A stretch of 37,568 nucleotides of DNA from Myxococcales bacterium. GTDB taxonomy: Bacteria; UBA10199; 2-02-FULL-44-16; JAAZCA01. The notes below the pieces were generated by a model. The model did not search any database. It was not told the origin of the DNA and saw only the letters and a list, made by a program, of their open reading frames with translations. Shown here one piece after another: positions 24,724 to 32,983 of the stretch. A program made the translations under genes and the position numbers. The stretch spans positions 1 to 37,568 of the forward strand of contig JAAZCA010000039.1 of NCBI GenBank assembly GCA_012513515.1, read 5' to 3'. Position 1 is the first letter of the stretch; every line of letters begins with the position of its first letter.

Positions 24724-26367
24724 TCAGTGATCCTCGCCTTCCACCTTCACATCGTGGATGCGGGCGTTAAGTATGTCGGCCGTCTTCTTGACTATGTCAT
24801 TTCCAAGAGCCTCGCGCATCATATCCCTTTTGCGACGCGCGGCATCCGGCCCTGACGAATCGTCTGATATAACTCCCACGATTACAGACATTTTGTTTTT
24901 GAAAAATTTTTCCATAAGGTCGTCGAGCTGTTTTTTGCGATCCTCTTCAGTGAGCATATCTGCGTAGAGCATGTTGTTGAACGACAGTTTAACCAGCGAA
25001 CCATCTATCCCCACGAAAACACCGTTCTGAAGTATCGATGCGATCTGGGGTCTCTGTATCGACACCCATCGCATGAATTCCAGCCATCTCCCCCCCCCTC
25101 CGTCGGAAGGAGAAGAAGAGGAAGAAGCGGGCTCGAACTTGAGCGCCGCAGCCTGTTCAGGAGATTTCTTCGAGGTGGAGGGAGCTTGCACGGGAATCGC
25201 GGAATCTTTAACTTGCCGCCTCGCGCCGGGAGAAACTATATCGTCTATTCGCGCCAATATCTCACCGATGTTTTTAACGTCGGAGGCCCTGACCATCCTC
25301 ATAACTCCTATTTCAAGCAACATCTTCGGAAATGCCGAGCGGGAAACGTCTTCAGCTATTCGATACCAGACGTTGAACATCCCAAGCATCTCCTCGGAAG
25401 CTCTTCCGGAGACGAGTTTGACGAGCATGGCAACCTCGTCTGGCGGAAGATCGATTCCCTTTGAATCGCCTTTACATTCCGAGATAACCAGCATGTGGCG
25501 GATCAGCTCCAGAATCTCGACGGCGAACCTCACCAAGTCTATTCCGAACCTGTAGGCATCCTCGAGCAGGGATAACGCAGAGGCAGAATCACGATTCATG
25601 ACAGCGCTCAGAAAACCGTAAAGGCGTTTTCGGTCGAGTGTGCCAAGCATCCTTCCGATCACCTCGGAAGTTATCTCATCCCCCGAGAAGGCAATCGCCT
25701 GATCGAAGAGCGATTCCGCATCGCGCAGCGATCCGGTCGCCTCGTGCGCTATTATTCTCAAGGCGGAGTCATCCACCTTTACCCCCTCGTTGCCGGCTAT
25801 CCTTGAAAGCTCCTTCGCGATAAGCGTCGACGGAATTCTCCTGAAATCATAACGCTGGCATCTGGAAAGAATCGTGGCCGGAATCTTGTGCGACTCGGTG
25901 GTGGCGAACATGAAGATCACGTGCGCCGGCGGCTCCTCGAGGGTTTTCAGCAGCGCATTGAAGGCGCTTGTGGAAAGCATATGAACTTCGTCCACAATGT
26001 AGATTTTATATTTGGCCGACGAGGGCATGTACCTGACCCGCTCGCTTATCTCGCGCACCGCATCGACGCTATTATTGGAAGCGCCATCGATTTCCTGAAC
26101 ATCCATCAGAGTTCCGGAGGTTATCTCTCTACAGTTCTGGCATTCTCCGCACGGCTCGGCATCTACCGGTGAAAAACAGTTGAGCGCCTTGGCCAGAATT
26201 CTTGCGACGGTGGTTTTGCCTATTCCGCGGGCTCCGGTAAACATATAGGCATGATGCAACCTTCCCGACTTGATCGCGTTCTTCAAAGTTGTAGTGATGT
26301 GGTCCTGCCCCACGACATCGGAAAATTTCTGGGGGCGATATTTTCTGGCCAAGACCTGATATGACAT
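24724..26367 (-). CDS. dnaX: DNA polymerase III subunits tau/gamma
   Basis: Clamp-loader ATPase. Protein of 547 aa from the ATG at 26367, chosen because AGAGGCG lies just upstream and relatives start SYQVLARKYRPQ; a further 12-residue extension is open but unlikely. Walker A GARGIGKTT near 44-52, a four-Cys zinc module (CFSPVDAEPCGECQNC), Walker B YIVDEVHML, arginine-finger region ILSRCQRYDF and LKTLEEPP. A Ser/Pro/Gly-rich linker (about 407-426) contains nine G in a row (25090-25098, codons 424-426); loss or gain of one G gives stops after about 27 or 33 codons, so a gamma-sized product is possible (see findings). The C-terminal part is shorter than in E. coli. Confidence 0.97.
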   Translation of the reverse strand: MSYQVLARKYRPQKFSDVVGQDHITTTLKNAIKSGRLHHAYMFTGARGIGKTTVARILAKALNCFSPVDAEPCGECQNCREITSGTLMDVQEIDGASNNSVDAVREISERVRYMPSSAKYKIYIVDEVHMLSTSAFNALLKTLEEPPAHVIFMFATTESHKIPATILSRCQRYDFRRIPSTLIAKELSRIAGNEGVKVDDSALRIIAHEATGSLRDAESLFDQAIAFSGDEITSEVIGRMLGTLDRKRLYGFLSAVMNRDSASALSLLEDAYRFGIDLVRFAVEILELIRHMLVISECKGDSKGIDLPPDEVAMLVKLVSGRASEEMLGMFNVWYRIAEDVSRSAFPKMLLEIGVMRMVRASDVKNIGEILARIDDIVSPGARRQVKDSAIPVQAPSTSKKSPEQAAALKFEPASSSSSPSDGGGGRWLEFMRWVSIQRPQIASILQNGVFVGIDGSLVKLSFNNMLYADMLTEEDRKKQLDDLMEKFFKNKMSVIVGVISDDSSGPDAARRKRDMMREALGNDIVKKTADILNARIHDVKVEGEDH

Positions 26368-26445
26368 ATTTCGCCTCTGTTCTTCTTTAAAAACGCACGA
26401 CAAGCGCGTGGCCCTTCACACAAAACCGCACGAATAGAAAAAAGA

Positions 26446-26551
26446 GGCGGCCAGGTTGAACCACGGCGCATTCCAAGATCGGGTACCGTTGCTCCCTTCC
26501 GGGCCTGGCGGGGTTCACCGCCTTAAAAGAATCGCATGGGACCCGACCGCC
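26446..26551 (-). ncRNA. ffs: 4.5S signal recognition particle RNA (small bacterial type)
   Basis: The minus strand carries the conserved SRP core: GGTGAACCCCGCCAGG, CCCGGAAGGGAGCAAC and GGTACCCGATC, i.e. the GGAA tetraloop with the internal loops bound by Ffh M-domain. The ends GGCGGTCGGGT (from 26551) and ACCTGGCCGCC (to 26446) pair to close the long hairpin, giving about 106 nt. A run TCTTTTTT follows the 3' end as terminator. It lies directly before dnaX on the same strand, as in many bacteria. No promoter is clear in 26552-26740. Confidence 0.93.
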
Positions 26552-26749
26552 TTTTTTTTGAGAAAACATGCCAAAACAACCTGCAAGTGCGGCTTAAAGC
26601 AGATTTGCCGCCTATTGGCAAGAAGTGAAAACCCCATCCAGCAGGATAAAAAGAACTCATAGGTTTATACTATTTATACACAACTTTATCTTTGCCCAAC
26701 CGATAAGGAAGGTGAAATTGACAGCGTATAGGGTTAGGAGAAAAAATGA

Positions 26750-28129
26750 GTGATTTCTATCGCATCGATGTCGGAAACACCCCCCCCACCAGCAACGCCT
26801 GAACCTGTAGAGCTCGCCGCCAACTTGCCAGCGATTCCGAGTCGCTATCCGTTCAGCAAAGATTTTATGCAGGTATCCAGTTATGAGCAGGGAACTTATC
26901 TTCAGTTGCTCTGGGAAAAGTATCTCGATGTAGCGCATAGTCTGGGTTCGAGAGTGGGCCCCACCCCTCTGAATGATCACCTCCTTTCGGTAGGCAATGA
27001 TCTTTCTCTCATTAAAAAGGTCGATAGCGTGACTCTCAACCCACTTCAACTTCTTGCCCCCGTGATGTTCGGGAATTATGCGATTGGTGAATACAAGCGC
27101 ATCTCTGAATCTTTGGAATCATGGTTTACTGAATCCTGGGTCAAAAAGCTTGTGGACACTGTGAGCATGATAACAGAGATAAGCTCCAAGATGTTCGCAT
27201 CAGGAAGTTTTCCAATTTCACCAATTCACAACGCTGTTAGAAAAGTTGCAGAATTACACGAGGAGGCTCAAAAGGAGTCTGACAGCTTTTTTGCATTTCA
27301 CCAAAAGTTGAACAAGGCGATAAAGTCCACGCTGAATATAATGCAGGTTCCTAACGAAGAGGTGGAAAGGGCGAGGGAAGTGATGATGGTCGGAGCATCG
27401 CTCATCCACGATCTTAACAATATAAACACGGCAGTTTTAGGTGCCAGCGAACTAGGCAATTTCTTCCTGAAGAGAGGAAATAATCAGGAAGCCATGGAAA
27501 AAATCTTGGAGACGATAGGAATTTTCAAATACGACTATTCAGAATCAGCGGCGAATTTGGCGCTCAGGCTTCTCTCTCCGAGAGGAAGGGATTACGACGT
27601 TTCAGTAAGTTTATCCAGCAAAGTCAATCTGAAGTTGCCAAGCAACATGGAGTTCGCATATTTCCGCTCGATATACGAGCTGCTTCTAAACTCGATAAAA
27701 TACCGCGACCCAAACAAAGCGACAAAAATCGCCAGCATCAGACAGTTCATCAGAGGAAACAACTTCGTCACAACCATTGAGGACAACGGATCAGGAATCG
27801 AAAATGTAGAAAGCGCCCTCAACCCCGGAAACCGTTTCCACCAGCACCTCGCTGGTGGAACAGGAATGGGACTGGCCTCCGTATCGAAGCTTGCGCAGCA
27901 GCATGGCTGGAATTTCTCCATACATTCCACACCAGGAATCGGAACCATGGCGACGATCGAAATGGGCCTGAAACAACTTCCCATGTTGAGTGCAAATCCC
28001 GCGGGTCAGATGTTCAATTCCGGCACTTTCATGCACACTTCACCTAGGACCTCGCCGTTGCCGTTTTCCGCTTCAAATTTCGCAATTACTTCATCCATGG
28101 CCTTCGTAAAAACCTGCTGGCTCCATTGA
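26750..28129 (+). CDS. Atypical soluble histidine kinase (HATPase), start codon affected by a poly-C tract
   Basis: 459 aa from GTG 26750 (an ATG at 26768 is also in frame). Residues 10-210 are unrecognised helical sequence, acting as sensor or docking region. A His in LIHDLNN (His220) fits an H-box, then the HATPase core: N-box ELLLNSIKY (Asn314), G1 DNGSGI (345-350), G2 GTGMGLA (370-376), end GTMATIEMG. No receiver, PAS or membrane segment; a 50-residue Ser/Thr/Pro tail ends it. The best-placed start, ATG 26746 behind GGTTAGGAG, is one frame off: it hits a stop after 18 codons because of eight C at 26780-26787. With seven C the ATG would read straight through. So the gene may be phase-variable, or a base is wrong. 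Confidence 0.78.
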   Translation: MISIASMSETPPPPATPEPVELAANLPAIPSRYPFSKDFMQVSSYEQGTYLQLLWEKYLDVAHSLGSRVGPTPLNDHLLSVGNDLSLIKKVDSVTLNPLQLLAPVMFGNYAIGEYKRISESLESWFTESWVKKLVDTVSMITEISSKMFASGSFPISPIHNAVRKVAELHEEAQKESDSFFAFHQKLNKAIKSTLNIMQVPNEEVERAREVMMVGASLIHDLNNINTAVLGASELGNFFLKRGNNQEAMEKILETIGIFKYDYSESAANLALRLLSPRGRDYDVSVSLSSKVNLKLPSNMEFAYFRSIYELLLNSIKYRDPNKATKIASIRQFIRGNNFVTTIEDNGSGIENVESALNPGNRFHQHLAGGTGMGLASVSKLAQQHGWNFSIHSTPGIGTMATIEMGLKQLPMLSANPAGQMFNSGTFMHTSPRTSPLPFSASNFAITSSMAFVKTCWLH

Positions 28130-28170
28130 AATATTGTATGCGCCCCCATCCTGGTATATAGGGTGAATCG

Positions 28171-29136
28171 ATGGAAAAATTTCATCCAATAAAGATCGGG
28201 ACCCTCTCTCTGAAGAACAACCTGATAGCCGCTCCTATGGCCGGGCTCTCAGCGCTACCGTATCGCGTCCTAGCGATGGAAATGGGATGCGCGCTGGCGA
28301 TGTCTGAGATGGTATCGGCAGAAGGTACGATCAGGGCCGGAGAAAAAACAAAGCGCTACTTCAAAAATGACGAAAGCGTCCGACCCTTCGGACTTCAGGT
28401 ATTCGGGGCAAACCCTGAAAGCATAGGCAAGTCGATTGAGATGCTCTCTTCCGAGCCAGTCGACCTCTTCGACATAAATATGGGATGCCCCGTGCACAAA
28501 GTCTGCAAAAAGGGGGCTGGCGCAGCGTTGATGAAAAATCCCGAACTCGTATCGAAAATAGTAGCCGCAGCAAGAAAGGCGACCGAAAAACCCCTCACCA
28601 TAAAAATACGCGCTGGCTGGAATTCTAAGTCCATCAACTGCATCGAGATAGCCAAGATAGCCGAGAGCTGTGGAGCTGACGCAGTTGCAATTCATGCTCG
28701 GACGCGCGAACAGGAATTTAGCGGCAAGGCCGACTGGAGCCACATAGCCGCGGTCAAATCCGCGCTGAAAATTCCCGTCATAGGAAATGGCGATATCAAA
28801 TCCCGCCACGATGCTTTGGAGATGATCGAACAGACGCGATGCGACGCAATTATGATAGGACGTGCTGCAATTGGAAATCCTTGGATATTCAGGGCGATAC
28901 TCGATTCTGACTTCAGTGAGCCCGGTCGCAAGGAGAGGCTGCTCACTGCGACGAGACACCTCGAAATGTTGCGAGAATTTCTTGGCGAACATTCCGCGGC
29001 TCTTGCAATGCGATCGATAATATCATGGTACACTAAGGGGATACCGGGAGTGAAGGAATTCATGCGCAATATCCAGAGATCCAAGGGCACAGCCGAAATG
29101 AAGAGTTTGATAGATCAATTTGCCGCAAACATTTGA
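28171..29136 (+). CDS. dusB: tRNA-dihydrouridine synthase (DusB-type)
   Basis: FMN-dependent reduction of uridine to dihydrouridine in tRNA. 321 aa, a TIM barrel followed by a small helical domain. Landmarks: LIAAPMAGLSALPYRVLAME, DINMGCPVHKVCKKGAGAAL with the catalytic Cys of NMGCP, KIRAGWN, IHARTREQEFSGKADW, IPVIGNGDI, and IMIGRAAIGNPWIF for the FMN phosphate. The Dus class is best matched by DusB. The ATG at 28171 follows a weak ribosome site. It reads in the same direction as the upstream kinase (41-base gap) and 22 bases before the Maf-like gene. Confidence 0.95.
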   Translation: MEKFHPIKIGTLSLKNNLIAAPMAGLSALPYRVLAMEMGCALAMSEMVSAEGTIRAGEKTKRYFKNDESVRPFGLQVFGANPESIGKSIEMLSSEPVDLFDINMGCPVHKVCKKGAGAALMKNPELVSKIVAAARKATEKPLTIKIRAGWNSKSINCIEIAKIAESCGADAVAIHARTREQEFSGKADWSHIAAVKSALKIPVIGNGDIKSRHDALEMIEQTRCDAIMIGRAAIGNPWIFRAILDSDFSEPGRKERLLTATRHLEMLREFLGEHSAALAMRSIISWYTKGIPGVKEFMRNIQRSKGTAEMKSLIDQFAANI

Positions 29137-29158
29137 ATCTCGGACGGGAAGAACTGCT

Positions 29159-29749
29159 ATGAAAAAACCTGCCGTAACACTGAAAAAGATGTTGGTGGTG
29201 GCCACCGCCTCGGAAGCCAGAAGAAATCTGATAACGGATCTCGGAATAGATCCTATTCTGGAATCAGTTGATATAGACGAAAGTGCAATCGCAGGAGAGG
29301 GGCTTCACGATTACGTGAGAAGGCTGGCAATATCCAAGGCCTCCGCCGTCATCCCTCCTTCCGCTGAAAGCATAATCGTCTCCGTTGACACTGCGATAGG
29401 AATAGAAGATGCTATCGTAGGCAAGCCGTCAGACGAAACTCACGCTATAAAAATATTGAAGGAGCTTTCCGGAAAAACGCATGAGGTATTGAGCTCGATC
29501 GCGCTGCGTGATGTTGAATGCAATACTATCGACGTCGAAACCACGCGCACCAAGGTTCGTTTCAACATTTTATCCGATGCCATGATCAGCTGGTATATCT
29601 CAACCGGCGAATGGAAAAATCGCGCAGGCGCTTACGCGATACAGGGGAAAGGGATGTCGCTGGTGGAATCCCTGGATGGATGTCTCACTAACGTAATAGG
29701 GATATCGATCCCTTCTTTTATCAGGATGATCTCGAAATACACCCTCTGA
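29159..29749 (+). CDS. Maf family nucleotide pyrophosphatase, divergent
   Basis: House-cleaning nucleoside triphosphate pyrophosphatase of the Maf family. 196 aa from the ATG at 29159, which has GGGAAG upstream; 13 more residues upstream are open but unlikely. Conserved later motifs are intact: SVDTAI (catalytic Asp), VGKPSDETHAIKIL (Lys), and WKNRAGAYAIQGKG (Gln). The N-terminal motif, normally LASASPRR, reads VVATASEARRNL: the Pro is replaced and one residue is inserted, though the two Arg remain. Substrate (dTTP/UTP or m7GTP) cannot be told. Tandem with dusB, convergent with the Ig-like lipoprotein gene. Confidence 0.82.
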   Translation: MKKPAVTLKKMLVVATASEARRNLITDLGIDPILESVDIDESAIAGEGLHDYVRRLAISKASAVIPPSAESIIVSVDTAIGIEDAIVGKPSDETHAIKILKELSGKTHEVLSSIALRDVECNTIDVETTRTKVRFNILSDAMISWYISTGEWKNRAGAYAIQGKGMSLVESLDGCLTNVIGISIPSFIRMISKYTL

Positions 29750-29784
29750 TGGGCAGAGATAAAACTCAAGCGGCGGATGTAAAA

Positions 29785-30648
29785 TCAATTCGCAGTTACG
29801 AAGCTCCATTCGTAAATGAATTTATTGCAATCACCATCGCCACTTCTGCCTGCGAGACATTCCCCGTCGACATCTTCGAACGCTCCGGAAATCCTTGCGA
29901 AGTATCTGGTCCCCGGCAAGAGTTCCTCATCTGGTTCAAAGGCAATATTGGCAATAGGAGAATTTTCCCTGTAAGATAGCGCGCCATTCACATAATCGCC
30001 CTCTTCGGAAAAGATTTCGAAATTTTCATCTTCGAGGATGGACAGATCTACCATGCCGTCGAATACAATTTTTATCGCACGCGATACCGACACGCCCGCC
30101 TCGCCGTCCGAAGGGGATGTCATCGCTATTTTTACGCGCCTTGGAAGCATCGTGCGAAAACTCGCAACCATTCCGGGAAAGGTATCGCCATCCTGATAAA
30201 CTATGGAGTCAAGAATGCATAGCGCATAGACGGCTCCCTCCTTCAACTCATCATATGGTCGTATGGCGAAATTTATTCTATCGTAGGTAGAAACGGCGGC
30301 TGGCACGGAAAGCTTGAGGTCGCATATACCTGCAAATAGCCCGTCCCTCTCATCGCTGCTTGTCGAGGATTCTACATCGGCGATGTCGAGCAGAAAGATA
30401 TTTTTTTCATTCCCTGCGCCGCGTTGAAGCGAGCGCGGAAATTTTATCTCTATCGACACATCCGATCTGACGTGTGAGGCTCCGTTCTCGATGCTAAGCT
30501 TCACAGTCTCATACAATCCGCTCTCCGTGTCCGCACGTTGACTCGAAAGGTGATCGAGATCCATCGGATCCATTCCGCACGCAGATGCGATAAGGATCAC
30601 CAGGAAGAATAGCACAATTTTAATCCCTCTCTTTACGCTCACCTCCAT
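29785..30648 (-). CDS. Lipoprotein with C-terminal bacterial Ig-like (Big_5/SbsA-type) domain
   Basis: 287 aa, from the ATG at 30648 with GGGGGG upstream (a TTG 27 bases earlier would add nine residues). The signal peptide IKIVLFFLVILIASACG carries a lipobox (IASAC), so the Cys is lipidated and the protein lies in the periplasm or outer membrane. Residues 20-160 form a beta-rich region with two extra Cys (AGICDL, ALCILD). From about 165 a Big_5-type Ig-like domain begins: TSPSDGEAGVSVSRAIKIVF and the WSFVTA end. Such domains act in surface attachment or carbohydrate binding; the exact role is unknown. Convergent with the Maf-like gene. Confidence 0.85.
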   Translation of the reverse strand: MEVSVKRGIKIVLFFLVILIASACGMDPMDLDHLSSQRADTESGLYETVKLSIENGASHVRSDVSIEIKFPRSLQRGAGNEKNIFLLDIADVESSTSSDERDGLFAGICDLKLSVPAAVSTYDRINFAIRPYDELKEGAVYALCILDSIVYQDGDTFPGMVASFRTMLPRRVKIAMTSPSDGEAGVSVSRAIKIVFDGMVDLSILEDENFEIFSEEGDYVNGALSYRENSPIANIAFEPDEELLPGTRYFARISGAFEDVDGECLAGRSGDGDCNKFIYEWSFVTAN

Positions 30649-30821
30649 CACGCCCCCCGGTTTTGCAAACTTCAAAGAGCAAAAGGAGTGCCAAAATATT
30701 GTCCATTACAAACATTTGATATTATTTAATAAAACCCAAAAAGCCGGAAAAATTCCGCGAAATAGTCAATATAGCGACGCCCTATTTACGAAAAGGATAA
30801 AGATGGCAAGCCGATCACTTG

Positions 30822-31619
30822 TTAACAGCCGGTGGATTTCCGCGAATTATAGGGGCAGAGCTCTTGGCAGAGGTCGCAACCGTATCTCCCTTTCAGGAGT
30901 TCTGAAAACCACCCGCCAGCCCTCACCTCACGCTCGATACTGAGGTAGGAGAGACAGTTGCGCGCATCGAGCCTGCGCGGCTCCAACAACGCGAAGGTGG
31001 GACAGCTTCTGATGCAGAGATCGCATTCGCCGCATAGATCGGCGACCGGATGATCGGTCGGAATTTCTATATCAGTCATAATCTCGCCGAGCAAAATCCA
31101 CGATCCAAATCTCTCATTTATAAGCAGCGTATTTTTCCCGATCCAGCCTATCCCCGCGCGGGCAGCCAGCGCTTTTTCGAGGATGGGACTAGTATCGACG
31201 CATATCTTAAAATCGGCGCCTGGATTTCTCTTTTCTATCTCAGCCGTGATCTCCTCCAGCTTCTTTCGAATGAAGGCGTGGTACTCAACGCCGCGCGCAA
31301 ACCTCGCCACCTTTTGGAAGGGATTTCCCGATTCATCTTCTCTTAAACCAGATGGAACTCCACCCTGCTCATCATCAGCCGCAACTACTCCATTTTCGCC
31401 ATACGGATAGGCGAGGCAGATGACGCTCTTTGCAGATTTTAAAAGGGACTTCGGGTCGCAGCGCATCGCCGGGTTTCGTGCCAGCCACGACATGCCTGCG
31501 ATCCTCCCGCTGGATATCGCCCCCTCGAGTCCTGAAATCTCCTCGACGGGATCCGCAGAGGTAACGCCTACGGCGCAGAACCCAAGCTCGAGCGCCCTGT
31601 TTTTTATGATTTCCCTCAT
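30822..31619 (-). CDS. queG: Epoxyqueuosine reductase QueG, short form
   Basis: Reduces epoxyqueuosine to queuosine in tRNA, using cobalamin and two 4Fe-4S clusters. The ATG at 31619 has GAGGAGAGGGG before it; a long open frame upstream runs through the M48 gene on the other strand and is discarded. Landmarks: ALELGFCAVGVTSAD start, GMSWLARNPAMRCDP, the cobalamin-domain pieces IGWIGKNTLLINERFGSW, and two clusters CGECDLCIRSCPT and CDLCQELCPYN. At 265 aa it is about 100 shorter than E. coli QueG (379 aa) because it stops just after the second cluster, so the C-terminal HEAT-like tRNA-binding part is absent. Confidence 0.93.
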   Translation of the reverse strand: MREIIKNRALELGFCAVGVTSADPVEEISGLEGAISSGRIAGMSWLARNPAMRCDPKSLLKSAKSVICLAYPYGENGVVAADDEQGGVPSGLREDESGNPFQKVARFARGVEYHAFIRKKLEEITAEIEKRNPGADFKICVDTSPILEKALAARAGIGWIGKNTLLINERFGSWILLGEIMTDIEIPTDHPVADLCGECDLCIRSCPTFALLEPRRLDARNCLSYLSIEREVRAGGWFSELLKGRYGCDLCQELCPYNSRKSTGC

Positions 31620-31719
31620 TCCCCTCTCCTCGGGGGAAACAAACCGTCTGCATCCCCAATGTAAGATATTGATCTTATTAACTTTATGAACAAAGTCATT
31701 CAAAATATCTTGCGATCTA

Positions 31720-31742
31720 GGGAGACAAACCGTTTCTCTCCC
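31720..31742. repeat. Small palindromic repeat GGGAGACAAACCGTTTCTCTCC
   Basis: Located in the divergent spacer between queG and the M48 gene. It matches the hairpin after nfo (GGGAGACAAGCCGTTTGTCTCC, 2319-2341) at nearly all positions, and a weaker relative GGGGGAAACAAACCGTCTG lies at 31632-31650. The sequence CCCCCGAAATGAC is then repeated directly at 31741-31766. It may be a REP-like unit. Confidence 0.5.
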
Positions 31743-31824
31743 CCGAAATGACTCCCCCGAAATGACGAAACATTTGGCAATGATGAGCCGATAACTTATC
31801 ATGGGAAGGACCATTTGAAAAAAT

Positions 31825-32550
31825 ATGTCCATTGAGAAAATAAATGCCCAGATGGTGGGGCTCCCCCCATCCTGGATGAGCCGCATGGTCTCAAAAAGCG
31901 GCGCCTTCGGTAATGCCGAAGAGATAAAGAAGATACTCGGAGAACCGATTCCACAGATCGTCGACCCGAAGGATCTCCCGCCCGAACTTGCCGCCTTTTT
32001 CGCACCGAAGGGGCTTCTCGACAGGATTCGCAAAAAGCTCGCGATGATATCGCGAAAAAAAGGGGGCAAGATACTCCCTGCAAAAAACACGATCGCATCA
32101 GTCGACGATGAGGACAACGTCTATGTAGGTGTCGATTTTCTGGCCCAGTATGGGGACGACGAAAATCTCATCGCTGGCATCCTCGCCCACGAGTGGGGCC
32201 ATATGATGAGCGATTTACCGAAAAACGTGGACTGGTCGAATATGAGCTATGAAGATCTCCATGCGATCAGGCGCGATGAAGAGGGTGACGCCGACGGCTT
32301 CGCGGGGCGAGCGATGTTCCTGATGGGATACTCGATCGAGTCGATGATAGAGTTCCTAGCCGAAAATGACAGGCGCCGCAAAGAAAAGAAACTCCCCTGC
32401 CACAAATATCACAACCACGCCACCAGACGCGCGATTCTCAAGGAGTCATATGAAGCGGAAAAACGCGCGATGGAAGTGGCGCGCCGGCTCTTCTTTTCAG
32501 GAAAAAATACGACAGGTCCCAAGATAGGCAAAATCATCGGAGCTGGGTGA
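31825..32550 (+). CDS. M48-type zinc metallopeptidase, soluble
   Basis: 241 aa. ILAHEWGHMMSDLP supplies the HExxH zinc motif (His-Glu-Trp-Gly-His) and DEEGDADGFAGRAM the downstream EExxAD-like Glu that is the third ligand in M48 (Ste24/HtpX/BepA type). The final HNHATRRAI resembles the HPxTxxRI end of the family. There is no membrane segment and no signal peptide, unlike most HtpX or BepA proteins, so a cytoplasmic protease is indicated. The N-terminal 70 residues (Pro-rich, helical) are not recognised. The ATG at 31825 has AAGGA 15 bases upstream, which is long; the next in-frame Met (10) is an alternative. Divergent from queG. Confidence 0.85.
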   Translation: MSIEKINAQMVGLPPSWMSRMVSKSGAFGNAEEIKKILGEPIPQIVDPKDLPPELAAFFAPKGLLDRIRKKLAMISRKKGGKILPAKNTIASVDDEDNVYVGVDFLAQYGDDENLIAGILAHEWGHMMSDLPKNVDWSNMSYEDLHAIRRDEEGDADGFAGRAMFLMGYSIESMIEFLAENDRRRKEKKLPCHKYHNHATRRAILKESYEAEKRAMEVARRLFFSGKNTTGPKIGKIIGAG

Positions 32551-32642
32551 AAGCTTGTTATCTGAGATATTCATTTGTAAAAATAACAAATCAATCTAGC
32601 TCTTCTAAAAATAGATTACGATCTAATTTTACATTCATTTCT

Positions 32643-32840
32643 GTTTTGATGGCGTTCCCCCTTCGTCGACCGGGCGCACTTCGCCTCCCTATCCGTCGTC
32701 ATAAATCAGTCTCTTTCATCTGATTTGGATGTCCTCCGTTGTCGGCCTCCAAATCAGGAAAGCGATCTGATTTATGACTTCCGAATACGGTCGGTCTCGT
32801 GAACGCGCCAATGTCTCCTTCAGTGGAACCCCATCAAAAC
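32643..32840. repeat. Long nested palindrome, possible structured RNA or MITE-like element
   Basis: Inside a 433-base gene-free stretch (32551-32983). Outer arms GTTTTGATGGCGTTCC (32643-32658) and GGAACCCCATCAAAAC (32825-32840) are complementary with one mismatch. Middle arms GTCATAAATCAG (32698-32709) and CTGATTTATGAC (32767-32778) are exact. Apex arms CTGATTTGGA (32720-32729) and TCCAAATCAG (32748-32757) are exact. Since AAATCAG and CTGATTT each occur twice, the inner pieces can also pair as neighbours, giving a second, exclusive fold. No coding frame. Function unknown. Confidence 0.7.
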
Positions 32841-32871
32841 CGTGAAAATCAAATACTGCACACCTTAAATA

Positions 32872-32909
32872 ACGGAAAAGAAGAGGCGCAAGGGTTCCCT
32901 CTTTTCCGT
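32872..32909 (-). terminator. Terminator-like hairpin downstream of cutA
   Basis: ACGGAAAAGA (32872-32881) pairs with TCTTTTCCGT (32900-32909), continuing with bulges into GAGG/CCCT, about 75 bases past the cutA stop; TTATTT follows on the minus strand. Likely ends the ICMT-like/cutA transcript. Confidence 0.5.
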
Positions 32910-32983
32910 AATGCATACAATCTTTATTGGGTTTGAACAGGGTAGTTGTAGATGCAATACTTGTAAGGTTTAATTACAATACT

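Noticed and set aside
31620-32117. Upstream extension of queG by 166 codons
   Set aside because: It is the antisense shadow of the M48 peptidase gene; QueG similarity begins at 31619 with its own ribosome site.
32551-32983. Retron or self-splicing intron in the palindromic spacer
   Set aside because: No reverse transcriptase or intron core sequence is present nearby; only hairpins are seen.
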